From the NCBI GenBank assembly GCA_900544265.1, contig UQUQ01000035.1, forward strand, positions 1 to 22,089: 22,089 bases of DNA. Reading direction: 5' to 3'. Positions 1 to 8,209 of this stretch are shown one piece after another; positions within the stretch are counted from its first letter, which is position 1, and each line of letters opens with the position of its first letter. The notes under the pieces are model-generated. The model was not told the DNA's origin. It worked only from the letters and a program-made list of their open reading frames with translations, and made no database searches. A program made the translations under genes and the position numbers. The stretch is from an uncultured Alistipes sp. Its GTDB lineage: Bacteria > Bacteroidota > Bacteroidia > Bacteroidales > Rikenellaceae.

Positions 1-1431
1 TTACTTGTTGTCCTTGTTGGCCGCCTCCTTGGCCGAGTAGAGCGCCGTGGGATAGCGTCCCGTGAAGCAGGCCATGCAGAGCTCGCTGCGACAGCCCGCC
101 TCGAGCAGCGCCTCGGGTGCGAGGAACTCCAGCGAGTCGGCGCCGATCTCCTCGCGCACCCCCTCGCGGTCCTTGCGGGCCGAGATGAGCTCCTCGTAGG
201 TCGAGGTGTCGACTCCGTAGAAGCAGGGGTTGGTCATCGGGGGGCTGGCGATGCGCACGTGCACCTCGGTGGCTCCCGCCTCCCTGAGCATCGCCACGAT
301 GCGCCGCGAGGTCGTACCCCGCACGATCGAGTCGTCGACCAGCACCACGCGCTTGCCCCGGACGATGGTCCGCACGGCCGAGAGCTTCATCCTGACGCCC
401 TTCTCGCGCAGCTCCTGCGACGGCTGGATGAAGGTGCGGCCGATGTACTTGTTCTTGATCAGGCCCATCTCGTAGGGCAGGCCGCTCGCCTCGGCATAGC
501 CCATCGCGGCGCTGAGGCTCGAATCGGGCACGCCGACGACGATGTCGGCATCGACCGGCGCCTGGCGATAGAGCAGCCGTCCCGACTCCTTGCGGTAGGC
601 GTGGACGTTGCACCCCTCGATGTCGCTGTCGGGACGGGCGAAGTAGATGTACTCCATCGCGCACATCTCGTGGCGCTTGTACATCGAGTAGTCGCGGCTG
701 CGGATGCCCTGGTGGTCGATCGTGACGATCTCGCCCGGCTCGACGTCGCGCACGAACTCGGCACCCAGCACGTCGAAGGCGCAGGTCTCGCTCGAGACGA
801 CCCAGCCGCCGCCCAGCCGTCCGATCGACAGCGGACGCAGCCCGTACTTGTCGCGGCAGGCATAGATGCGGTTGGCCGTCATGATGAGGAAGGCGAAGGC
901 CCCCTCGAGCATGTTCAGCGCGTCGATGATCGAATAGATGCGCGGCCGGTCGTGGTAGCGCGTCTCCTTCTTGATCAGGTGGGCCAGGATCTCGCTGTCG
1001 GAGGTCGACTGGAAGAGGCTGCCCTTGTTCTCGAGGTACTCGCGCAGCAGGTCCGAATTGACGATGTTGCCGTTGTGCGCCAGGGCGAAGTCGCCCGTAT
1101 TGTGGCGGAAGAGGAACGGCTGCACGTTCTCGATGCCGCCGCCTCCGGTCGTCGTGTAGCGCACGTGGCCGATGGCCATGCGGCCGCCGAGCGTCGCGAG
1201 CTTCGACTCGTCGAACACCTCGGTCACCAGACCGCACCCCTTGATGCGGCGCAGCCTGCCGTCGTCGCCCACGGCCACGATGCCGGCCCCCTCCTGCCCG
1301 CGGTGTTGCAGCGCATGCAGGCCGTAGTAGGTCAGCGAAGCGGCATCGGGCACGCCGTAGATGCCGAACACGCCGCACTCCTCGTGCAGCTCCCTGTCGT
1401 TGATCTTCTCCATCTCCTTCATCTCCTTCAT
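1..1431 (-). CDS. purF: Amidophosphoribosyltransferase PurF (476 aa)
   Basis: Catalyses the first committed step of purine synthesis, PRPP plus glutamine to phosphoribosylamine. The N-terminal Ntn-hydrolase glutaminase domain begins at Cys19 (HEEC-GVFG), which in this family becomes the mature N-terminus after propeptide removal. The PRPP-binding motif VLVDDSIVRGTTS lies in the C-terminal half. Cysteines in EMCAMEY, NPCFYG and ELCMAC match the 4Fe-4S ligands of the Bacillus subtilis-type enzyme. Length fits that family (about 476 aa). Last gene of the purine block; the stop codon is the first three bases of the window, so the downstream context is unseen. The chosen ATG overlaps the purC stop as TGATG, suggesting translational coupling. 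In-frame ATGs at 1422 and 1413 are alternatives; the one at 1413 would give a 12-residue propeptide, close to the 11 of B. subtilis. Function certain, start uncertain. Confidence 0.97.
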   Translation of the reverse strand: MKEMKEMEKINDRELHEECGVFGIYGVPDAASLTYYGLHALQHRGQEGAGIVAVGDDGRLRRIKGCGLVTEVFDESKLATLGGRMAIGHVRYTTTGGGGIENVQPFLFRHNTGDFALAHNGNIVNSDLLREYLENKGSLFQSTSDSEILAHLIKKETRYHDRPRIYSIIDALNMLEGAFAFLIMTANRIYACRDKYGLRPLSIGRLGGGWVVSSETCAFDVLGAEFVRDVEPGEIVTIDHQGIRSRDYSMYKRHEMCAMEYIYFARPDSDIEGCNVHAYRKESGRLLYRQAPVDADIVVGVPDSSLSAAMGYAEASGLPYEMGLIKNKYIGRTFIQPSQELREKGVRMKLSAVRTIVRGKRVVLVDDSIVRGTTSRRIVAMLREAGATEVHVRIASPPMTNPCFYGVDTSTYEELISARKDREGVREEIGADSLEFLAPEALLEAGCRSELCMACFTGRYPTALYSAKEAANKDNK

Positions 1432-2147
1432 CACTCGACTGCTTTTTTCAACCGGGCCAGAATCTCCTCGTAAGCTTCGCGCACGCGGCCCAGGTCGCGG
1501 CGGAAACGGTCCTTGTCCAGCCGTTCGTTCGTTGTCATGTCCCACAGCCGGCACGTGTCGGGCGACACCTCGTCGGCGAGGATGATCTCCCCGTCCGACG
1601 TGCGGCCGAACTCGATCTTGAAGTCCACGAGCCGGATATTCATCTTCGCGAAGAGCGCCTTGAGCACCTCGTTGATGCGCGAGGCCATGGCATAGATCAG
1701 ATCCAGTTCGTCGTAGGTCACCAGCCCGAGCGCCACGGCATGGTGGTCGTTGATGAGCGGATCGCCCAGCTCGTCGCGCTTGTAGCAGATGTCGTAGATC
1801 GTGTTGGCGGGCTGCACGCCCTCCTCGATGCCCAGACGCTGCGCCATCGACCCGGCGATGACGTTGCGCACGATCACCTCCAGCGGGATAATCGTCACGC
1901 GGCGGCACAGCTGGTCGCGGTCGTTGAGCGTCTCGAGGTAGTGGGTCCGGATGCCGGCCCTGTGCAGCACCCCGAAGATGATCGTCGAGATGGCGTTGTT
2001 CAGCACGCCCTTGTTCTCGATCGTCGCCTTCTTGATGTTGTTGAACGCCGTGGCCGCATCCGTATAGTGAATGATGATCTTCTCCGGATCATCCGTTGCG
2101 AAAACCTGCTTTGCCTTGCCCTCGTAGAGCATTTCAAGCTGTTTCAT
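1431..2147 (-). CDS. purC: SAICAR synthetase PurC (238 aa)
   Basis: Phosphoribosylaminoimidazole-succinocarboxamide synthase: joins CAIR and aspartate with ATP hydrolysis in the cytosolic purine pathway. The N-terminus [11 protein letters not shown] is the family signature for the ATP-binding strand, followed by the conserved DAATAFNN segment; later [14 protein letters not shown] and VDFKIEFGR segments match the substrate site. Length (238 aa) equals that of typical stand-alone bacterial enzymes. It follows purL after an 18-bp spacer and overlaps purF by one base, so the two are probably co-translated. No oddities seen. Confidence 0.97.
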   Translation of the reverse strand: MKQLEMLYEGKAKQVFATDDPEKIIIHYTDAATAFNNIKKATIENKGVLNNAISTIIFGVLHRAGIRTHYLETLNDRDQLCRRVTIIPLEVIVRNVIAGSMAQRLGIEEGVQPANTIYDICYKRDELGDPLINDHHAVALGLVTYDELDLIYAMASRINEVLKALFAKMNIRLVDFKIEFGRTSDGEIILADEVSPDTCRLWDMTTNERLDKDRFRRDLGRVREAYEEILARLKKAVE

Positions 2148-2165
2148 GCCTTTTCTCCCGTATAT

Positions 2166-5100
2166 TTAGTCGTTGTTGCGTTCCTGCTTTCTGAAATAGG
2201 CCACCGCATTTTCAAAGAGCGGCTGGCGCTTCTCTCCGGCAATGTTCCTGAAGAGGTTCTCCTCGTAGCGCTCCGTGTGGCCCATCTTGCCGAGGATGCG
2301 GCCGTCGGGCGAGATGATGCCCTCGATGGCGTAGGACGACCCGTTGGGGTTGTATGGCGCCTCGGCCGTCGGTTCCCCGTCGGGACCCACGTACTGGAAG
2401 GCCACCTGTCCGCGCTCGAACAACTGGCGGGCCAGCTCCTCGCTCACGACGAACTTGCCCTCGCCGTGGCTCACGGCGATCGAGTGGATGTCGCCCAGGC
2501 GGAAGCCGGCAAGCCACGGCGACGCCGTCGTCGCCACGCGCGTCGAGACGATCTGCGAGATGTGGCGGTTGATGTCGTTGCGGAAGAGCGTCGGCGACTC
2601 CTTGGTGACCATGCCCAGCCGTCCGTAGGGCAGCAGGCCCGACTTGACCAGCGCCTGGAAGCCGTTGCAGATGCCCAGAATCAAGCCGCCGCGGTCCAGC
2701 AGCGCGTGGATTTCGTCACGGATATCCTTATTGTTCAATACGTTGACAATGAATTTGGCGCTGCCGTCGGGCTCGTCGCCCGCCGAGAAGCCGCCGCTCA
2801 ACACGAAGATGTGGGCCTGACGGATCTGCTCCTTCATCCGGGCGATCGAACGCAGGATGTCGTCGCCCGCCAGGTTGCACAGCACCTCCATGCGCACCTC
2901 GGCACCGGCGCGGCGGAAGGCCTTGGCCGTGTCGTAGTCGCAGTTCGTGCCGGGGAAGACCGGCAGGAAGGCCACCGGATGCTCGACCGCCTCGCCCGGA
3001 TAGACAATGCGCTTCGGCGCGGGGGTCGAGGTCATGACCGAGGCGTCGTTATGCCCCTTGTCGGGATAGATCGTCGCAAAGCGCTCCGTATTGGCCCGGT
3101 AGAGCTCGTCGAGCGGCATGCGCTCGCCGCGGACCGTGAGGGCCTCGTCCGCCACGGTGAAGCCGACCAGTTCGGCGCGCGGGAACTCGAGCGTCCCCTC
3201 GCACTCGACCAGGATCGAGCCGTAGGCGTATTCGTAGAGCCGCTCCTCCGCAAGCTCCGTCTCCACGCCGATGCCGTTGCCGAAGGCCATCTTCGCCAGA
3301 CCCTCGGCCACGCCGCCGAAGCCGACGGACCACGCCGCGAGCACCTTGCCCGAGGCGATGGCGTCGCTCACGAAGGCGAAGTTCTCCTTCAGCTGCGCCG
3401 TGTCGGGCATGTAGTTCTCCAGCGGCGTATGGCGCACGAGGTAGATGCGGTGCCCGGCCCCCTTCAGGTCGGTCGAAATCACCCGGCGGGCGTCGACCGT
3501 CGTGATGCCGAAGGCCATCAGCATGGGCGGGACGTTGATGTGCTGGAAGGTGCCCGACATCGAGTCCTTGCCGCCGATCGACGGCAGCCCCAGCTCGACC
3601 TGCATCTTCAGCGCACCGAGCAGCGCGCTCAGGGGCTTGCCCCACGACTCCGCGTTGCGGGTCATGCGCTCGAAATACTCCTGGTAGGAGTAGCGCATGC
3701 GCTCGTAGCGGCCGCCCGCCGCCACGACCTTCGCCGCGGCCTCCACGACGGCGTAGGCCGCACCGTGGTAGGGGCTCCACTTCGCCAGGAAGGGGTTGTA
3801 GCCGAAGGCCATGATGCTGGCCGTGTCGGTATATCCGTCGACGGGGAGCTTCTGCACCGAGACCTGCGTCTCGCTGCGCTGCGTGCGCCCGCCGAAGGGC
3901 ATGAGCACCGTCGAGCGGCCGATCGTGGAGTCGAACATCTCGATCAGGCCCCGCTGCGAGAGGACGTTCCGGTCGCTCAGGTTGGCCTCGAAGCGCTCGC
4001 GCAGCGTCGCGCCCGGCAGCTCCCGCACGAAGGGGTTGCGCTCGGCAACGGCGGCGACACGCGCCTCGGCGTAGTGCTTCGCGCCGGCGCTGTCGATGAA
4101 CGTGCGTCGCAGGTCGACGACCTTGCGCTCGCCGTTGAACATCCGCATGCGGCCCGTGTCGGTCACGTCGGCCACCTCGACCGCCTCGATGTTCTCCTCG
4201 CGGCAGTAACGCATGAACTCGTCGACATCGCGCGCCTCGACCACCACGGCCATGCGCTCCTGCGACTCGCTGATGGCCAGCTCCGTGGAGTTCAGGCCGC
4301 TGTATTTCGTCTTCACGCGGTCGAGGTAGATGTCCAGCGAATCGGCCAGTTCGCCGATCGCCACGCTGACGCCTCCCGCGCCGAAGTCGTTCGATTTCTT
4401 GATCAGGCGCGTCACCTCCGGACGGCGGAACAGCCGCTCGAGCTTGCGCTCCTCGGGGGCGTTGCCCTTCTGCACCTCGCTGCCGCACGTCTCGAGCGAG
4501 CGGGCGTCGTGCTCCTTCGACGAGCCCGTGGCGCCGCCGATGCCGTCACGGCCCGTGCGGCCGCCCAGCATGATGATCCGGTCGCCCGGCACGGGGCGCT
4601 CGCGCCGCACGTTCGAGGCCTTCACGGCACCGACCACGGCACCGACCTCCAACCGCTTGGCCACGTAGTCGTCGTGGTAGATCTCGCGCACGTGCGTCGT
4701 GGCCAGACCGATCTGGTTGCCGTAGCTCGAGTAGCCCGCCGCGGCCTTCTTCGAGATAACGCTCTGCGGCAGCTTGCCCGGGAGCGTGTCGCTCACCTTC
4801 TGGTAGATGTTGCCCGCACCCGTCACGCGCATCGCCTGGTAGACGTAGCTGCGGCCCGACAGCGGATCGCGGATCGCACCGCCCAGGCAGGTCGAGGCGC
4901 CGCCGAAGGGCTCGATCTCCGTCGGGTGGTTGTGCGTCTCGTTCTTGAACTGCAGGAGCCACCGCTCCGTCCTGCCGTCGACATCCACGTCGACGTAGAC
5001 CGAGCAGGCGTTGTTCTCGTCCGAGACCTCCAGGTCGTCGAGCAGCCCCTGCCGGCGCAGGTAGCGCGCGCCGATCGTCGCCATGTCCATCAGGCAGATG

Positions 5101-5885
5101 CTCTTGTGCTCGCGCCCCAGCTCGCGCCGCATGCGCAGGTAGAGGGCCAGCGAGCCCTCGATCTCCTCCTTGAGGAAGGACTCCTCGACGGTGATGCCTT
5201 CGAGCTCGGTCGTGAAGGTCGTATGGCGGCAGTGGTCGCTCCAGTAGGTATCCAGAATCCGCAGCTCCGTCTCGACGGGGTCGCGCCCCTCCTCGCGGAA
5301 GTAACGCACCACCTCGCGCAGGTCGTCGGCGTTCATCGCCAGCCCGTACTCCTTGCAGAAGGGCTCGAGCGCCGCGTCGGCCATCGCACGGAATCCTTCG
5401 AGCACCTGCACGGGCTTCACCTCGGCCTGCTCCATGTCGGAGAGCACCGAGAGGTCCTTCTCGCGCGACTCGACGGCGTTGATGTAGTAGTGGCGGATGC
5501 GGGCCAGCTCCTCGTCGGTCACCGAGCCGTCGAAGACGAGCAGGCGCGCCGAGCGGATGCGCACGTCGGCCGCGGGGTCGATCAGCCGCACGCAGTCGAC
5601 GGCCGAGGCGGCCCGCTGGTCGAACTGTCCCGGGAGGAACTCGACGGCCAGGTGGCGGCAGCCCGCAAGATCGCACGTGTCGCTCACCGTGTCGGTCACC
5701 ACCTCGCCGAAGACGGCATAGCGGCTCTTCTCGAGCAGTTCGGGCGTGAAGCCGAACAGGTCGTAGACGCAGAGCAGCCGCAGGCTCCCGAGGTGCAGGT
5801 TCAGGTTGGCGTTCAACTCGCGGCGCAGGCTCTCGGCCTCGACGCGGAAACAGGGTTGTTTTTCAACGAAAATACGGTAGTTCAT
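2166..5885 (-). CDS. purL: Phosphoribosylformylglycinamidine synthase PurL, large single-chain form (1239 aa)
   Basis: Converts FGAR, glutamine and ATP to FGAM. This is the large one-chain type (as in enterobacteria, about 1290 aa) rather than the split PurS/PurL/PurQ set: a short PurS-like N-terminal part, a linker, the AIRS-like synthetase core with the signature SDHCRHTTF near residue 215, and a class I glutamine amidotransferase domain from about residue 975 to the end. In that domain Cys1073 (LGICNGFQ) is the predicted nucleophile and MGHTERY near the C-terminus supplies the His and Glu. It lies between purK (15-bp gap) and purC (18-bp gap) in the same operon. Only one ATG fits the MNYRIF start. 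A long open frame on the opposite strand across this gene is a codon-bias shadow. Confidence 0.97.
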   Translation of the reverse strand: MNYRIFVEKQPCFRVEAESLRRELNANLNLHLGSLRLLCVYDLFGFTPELLEKSRYAVFGEVVTDTVSDTCDLAGCRHLAVEFLPGQFDQRAASAVDCVRLIDPAADVRIRSARLLVFDGSVTDEELARIRHYYINAVESREKDLSVLSDMEQAEVKPVQVLEGFRAMADAALEPFCKEYGLAMNADDLREVVRYFREEGRDPVETELRILDTYWSDHCRHTTFTTELEGITVEESFLKEEIEGSLALYLRMRRELGREHKSICLMDMATIGARYLRRQGLLDDLEVSDENNACSVYVDVDVDGRTERWLLQFKNETHNHPTEIEPFGGASTCLGGAIRDPLSGRSYVYQAMRVTGAGNIYQKVSDTLPGKLPQSVISKKAAAGYSSYGNQIGLATTHVREIYHDDYVAKRLEVGAVVGAVKASNVRRERPVPGDRIIMLGGRTGRDGIGGATGSSKEHDARSLETCGSEVQKGNAPEERKLERLFRRPEVTRLIKKSNDFGAGGVSVAIGELADSLDIYLDRVKTKYSGLNSTELAISESQERMAVVVEARDVDEFMRYCREENIEAVEVADVTDTGRMRMFNGERKVVDLRRTFIDSAGAKHYAEARVAAVAERNPFVRELPGATLRERFEANLSDRNVLSQRGLIEMFDSTIGRSTVLMPFGGRTQRSETQVSVQKLPVDGYTDTASIMAFGYNPFLAKWSPYHGAAYAVVEAAAKVVAAGGRYERMRYSYQEYFERMTRNAESWGKPLSALLGALKMQVELGLPSIGGKDSMSGTFQHINVPPMLMAFGITTVDARRVISTDLKGAGHRIYLVRHTPLENYMPDTAQLKENFAFVSDAIASGKVLAAWSVGFGGVAEGLAKMAFGNGIGVETELAEERLYEYAYGSILVECEGTLEFPRAELVGFTVADEALTVRGERMPLDELYRANTERFATIYPDKGHNDASVMTSTPAPKRIVYPGEAVEHPVAFLPVFPGTNCDYDTAKAFRRAGAEVRMEVLCNLAGDDILRSIARMKEQIRQAHIFVLSGGFSAGDEPDGSAKFIVNVLNNKDIRDEIHALLDRGGLILGICNGFQALVKSGLLPYGRLGMVTKESPTLFRNDINRHISQIVSTRVATTASPWLAGFRLGDIHSIAVSHGEGKFVVSEELARQLFERGQVAFQYVGPDGEPTAEAPYNPNGSSYAIEGIISPDGRILGKMGHTERYEENLFRNIAGEKRQPLFENAVAYFRKQERNND

Positions 5886-5900
5886 ATACGGTCTTTACGC

Positions 5901-6998
5901 TTATTTGACAAATCGCGACGCCCACGCCGCCTCGTACTCCGGGGCGGTCATGCCGACAAAGGTGATGTGCCCCATCTTGCGCTTGGGACGGCACTCGCTC
6001 TTGCCGTAGAGGTGGACGTATACATGCGGCGGACAGGCGGCGGCGATGCGCTGCGCCGCTTCGAGATCCTGCCCGAGGATGTTCTTCATGACGGTCGGCG
6101 CCACCAGCCGCGGCTCCTGCAGCGGCTCGCCCAACAGATAGCGCGCCAGTTCGCGGAACTGGTTGGTCGTGGCCCCCTCGATCGTGTAATGGCCCGAGTT
6201 GTGGGGGCGCGGCGCCATCTCGTTGAAGTAGATCTCGCCCCCGCGGACGAAATACTCGATGGCCAGGATGCCGCGGTAGCCGCACGAGCGCATGAACCGT
6301 TCGCTCTCGCGCCGCATGCGTGCCAGCACCTCACCGTTGACCTCCGCCGGGACGAAGCACAGGTCGAGGATGCCGTCGCGGTGGACGTTGCGGCCAATCG
6401 GGAAGCTCACGATGCGCTCGTCGTCGGCCACCATCACGATGCTGGCCTCGAAATCGAAGGGCACGAACTCCTCGAGGATGCACGGCACGGCGAGCAGCGG
6501 CAGCGCCCGCGCAAGGTCCTCCTCCGTGCGCAGCACGGCCTGCCCGTGGCCGTCGTAGCCGAGCGTGCGGGTCTTCAGCACGGCCGGAAGGCCGATCTGT
6601 GCCACGGCGGCACGCAGCGACGCCTCGTCGTCCACGGCCGCGAAGCGCGGCGTGCGCAGCCCGTGTTCGCGGGCGTTGGTCTTCTCGCGCAGGCGGTCCT
6701 GCGAGTCGTAGAGCGGGCGGTAGCCCTGCGGGATGTGGTATTTGTCGCACAACGGGATGAGGATGTCACCCGGCACGTTCTCGAATTCGTAGGTCACCAC
6801 GTCGCTGCGGCGGCACAGCTCCTCGACGGCCGCGGGGTCGTCGAAGCGGCCCACGATGTGGTCGTCGCACACGGCCGCGGCCGGTGCGTCCGCCGCCGGG
6901 TCGAGGCACACGGTCCGCGCCCCGAGCAGGCACGCCTGCTCGGCGATCATCAGCCCGAGCTGCCCGCCTCCGATGATACCGATGGTCTTCATCCGCAT
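5901..6998 (-). CDS. purK: N5-carboxyaminoimidazole ribonucleotide synthase PurK (365 aa)
   Basis: ATP-grasp enzyme that carboxylates AIR with bicarbonate to N5-CAIR, the substrate of PurE encoded immediately upstream. The N-terminal nucleotide-binding loop GIIGGGQLG is visible at residues 7-15. The ATP-grasp core carries LEEFVPFDFEAS and the metal/substrate strand FNEMAPRPHNSGHYTIE, both hallmarks of PurK. Length is normal. The start at 6998 lies 3 bp after the purE stop; a second in-frame ATG two codons in (6992) is an equally possible start. The presence of PurK with a short PurE shows the two-step bacterial carboxylation route. Confidence 0.97.
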   Translation of the reverse strand: MRMKTIGIIGGGQLGLMIAEQACLLGARTVCLDPAADAPAAAVCDDHIVGRFDDPAAVEELCRRSDVVTYEFENVPGDILIPLCDKYHIPQGYRPLYDSQDRLREKTNAREHGLRTPRFAAVDDEASLRAAVAQIGLPAVLKTRTLGYDGHGQAVLRTEEDLARALPLLAVPCILEEFVPFDFEASIVMVADDERIVSFPIGRNVHRDGILDLCFVPAEVNGEVLARMRRESERFMRSCGYRGILAIEYFVRGGEIYFNEMAPRPHNSGHYTIEGATTNQFRELARYLLGEPLQEPRLVAPTVMKNILGQDLEAAQRIAAACPPHVYVHLYGKSECRPKRKMGHITFVGMTAPEYEAAWASRFVK

Positions 6999-7001
6999 GG
7001 C

Positions 7002-7469
7002 TCAGATTTCGGCAGCAAGAACATCGGCCGTCTGTCGGGCACGGAAGGCCTCGAGACGTGCGGCCAGCTCCCGGTCCTGAAGCGAGAGGATCGAGGCGGC
7101 GATCAGTGCGGCGTTCTTTGCCCCGTTGATGGCCGTCGTGGCCACGGGTACGCCCGCGGGCATCTGGACGATCGACAACAGCGAGTCGAGGCCGTTCAGG
7201 GCGCGCGACCTGACCGGCACGCCCACGACGGGCAGCGTCGTCATCGCGGCCACCATGCCCGGCAGGTGGGCCGCACCGCCCGCACCGGCGATGATGACGC
7301 CCAGGCCGCGTTCGCGGGCCGTTTTGGCATATTCGTACAGCAGGTCCGGCGTCCGGTGGGCGCTCACGACCCGCTTTTCAAAATCAATACCCAGTTGCTC
7401 GAGCATGGCGACGGCATCGGCCATCACCTCGTAATCGCTCACGGAACCCATAATCACTCCGACCTTCAT
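7002..7469 (-). CDS. purE: N5-CAIR mutase PurE (155 aa)
   Basis: Class I PurE: moves the carboxyl group of N5-CAIR (made by PurK) to C4, giving CAIR. The phosphate loop GSVSD is at residues 8-12 and the catalytic-loop motif SAHRTP with His38 at 36-41; GGAAHLPGM and INGAKNAA follow as in the family. Size is usual for the octameric bacterial enzyme. First gene of the purine block. The open frame extends far upstream without a stop, but homology begins at this ATG and the upstream part is the leader and promoter. Expression is probably set by the promoter at 7827-7857 and by the leader hairpin at 7501-7533. Confidence 0.97.
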   Translation of the reverse strand: MKVGVIMGSVSDYEVMADAVAMLEQLGIDFEKRVVSAHRTPDLLYEYAKTARERGLGVIIAGAGGAAHLPGMVAAMTTLPVVGVPVRSRALNGLDSLLSIVQMPAGVPVATTAINGAKNAALIAASILSLQDRELAARLEAFRARQTADVLAAEI

Positions 7470-7490
7470 CGTATCTTCTGGTTTTAAGTC

Positions 7491-7533
7491 AACAAAAGCA
7501 GAACCGCCACGACGGCATGCGTCATGGCGGTTC
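7491..7533 (-). terminator. Hairpin with short U-rich tail in the purE leader, candidate attenuator
   Basis: Reading the minus strand, GAACCGCCATGAC (7533-7521) pairs with GTCGTGGCGGTTC (7513-7501): 13 bp with one G-U pair and a 7-nt loop. It is followed by an interrupted U tract (CTGCTTTTGTT). It sits 22 bp before the purE ATG and begins 4 nt after the stop codon of a leader ORF. The hairpin is unmistakable; its action as an intrinsic terminator is an inference, weakened by the broken U tract. Confidence 0.6.
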
Positions 7534-7537
7534 GTAA

Positions 7538-7681
7538 CTATCCGAGCAGGTTGCAGGCTGCCACCTGCTGCTCCCGGGAGCGCATGGAGCGCATCTGCTC
7601 TCGGGACGACGAACAGTGCGCAGCGGCCCGGCCCTGCCGTTTTTTCCGCTCCCGCTGGTCGATATTGCAGATCGTATTCAT
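7538..7681 (-). CDS. Putative leader ORF of the purine operon (47 aa)
   Basis: A short open frame lies wholly in the predicted purE 5' leader, starting MNTICNID and ending CNLLG with TAG 4 nt before the attenuator-like hairpin. It is polar and basic (11 Arg, 6 Gln if counted with the final QQ pair), has no resemblance to a known protein that I recognise, and contains an internal (ATG CGC TCC)x2 repeat and the 12-nt palindrome GCTCCCGGGAGC (7570-7581). Purine-rich AGGAG sequences precede the ATG. An in-frame ATG at 7762 would make it 74 aa. Position suggests a regulatory leader peptide; translation is unproven. Confidence 0.4.
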   Translation of the reverse strand: MNTICNIDQRERKKRQGRAAAHCSSSREQMRSMRSREQQVAACNLLG

Positions 7682-7682
7682 T

Positions 7683-7747
7683 CTCTCCTGACGCTCTCCT
7701 GATACCCTTCCGATGTCCTCCTGACCGCTCTTCCGATGTCCTCCTGA
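7683..7747 (-). repeat. Leader repeats carrying four TCAGGAG boxes
   Basis: On the minus strand the heptamer TCAGGAG occurs four times, at 7747-7741, 7724-7718, 7702-7696 and 7691-7685. Two copies lie in an exact 18-bp direct repeat (plus-strand 7707-7724 and 7730-7747, period 23). Offsets between boxes are 23, 22 and 11 bp. Each box contains a Shine-Dalgarno-like AGGAG and the last one precedes the leader ATG by a few bases. Role unknown. Confidence 0.75.
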
Positions 7748-7826
7748 TTGCCCAACAAACATTCTGCCGACGCCCTCCCGCCGGGATCGTCCGCCGGCAT
7801 CGAAGGAAGCGACGGGGACAACAATG

Positions 7827-7857
7827 CAAAGGTAACGCATTCCACCCGACTTTCAAA
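7827..7857 (-). promoter_or_regulatory. Bacteroidetes-type promoter of the purine operon
   Basis: On the minus strand TTTG (7857-7854) is followed after exactly 19 bp by TACCTTTG (7834-7827). This matches the Bacteroidetes sigma-ABfr consensus TTTG-N19-TAnnTTTG. Transcription would start near 7820, leaving a leader of about 350 nt before purE. Confidence 0.82.
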
Positions 7858-8039
7858 ATTCCGGGACAAATTCTATCGACAAAATATCGACAATCGCCGC
7901 CCCGGCGACGCAGCGTCCAGCAAAGAGGGTCTCCTGCCGGCACGACGGCTTGCGAAAACGGCCTTCCGACGGCACGAAACCCGGAAAGGCGGCGCCCCAA
8001 CACCCCGAATTCCGGCGCTCACGGAGTTCCGGAGGACCG

Positions 8040-8183
8040 CAACGCGACATTCCGGGACCGCTGCACACCGGAACCGCAAGACACAAAGGTCTCGGAGCAC
8101 CGGAACCGCGAGGCACGGAAACCGCGAGGCTCAAGGGGGCTCGGAGCACAAGGGGCTCGGAGCACTGGGGGCATTCCGAAGAC
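8040..8183. repeat. Degenerate 16-bp tandem array between pyrB and the pur promoter
   Basis: On the plus strand successive 16-bp units begin at 8040, 8056, 8072, 8088, 8104, 8120, 8136, 8152 and 8168. Best preserved neighbours are AACCGCGAGGCACGGA / AACCGCGAGGCTCAAG and GGGGCTCGGAGCACAA / GGGGCTCGGAGCACTG. The two types look like shifted variants of one ancestral unit. The region (7858-8209) holds no credible gene; short open frames here are repeat translations. Confidence 0.75.
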
Positions 8184-8209
8184 GCACCCTCTCCGCACGC
8201 CTCCCGCCG

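Noticed and set aside
1740..7487. A 1915-codon open frame on the plus strand opposite the purine genes
   Set aside because: It is the mirror of purC, purL, purK and purE; GC-rich codon use avoids the codons whose complement is a stop. The translation is His/Arg/Val-rich with no domain.
7491..7834. Purine (guanine/adenine) or PRPP riboswitch in the purE leader
   Set aside because: I could not find the conserved three-way junction core or loop-loop sequences; the visible structure is a leader ORF plus hairpins.
8040..8183. CRISPR array
   Set aside because: Units of 16 bp are contiguous and degenerate with no unique spacers, and no cas gene is present.
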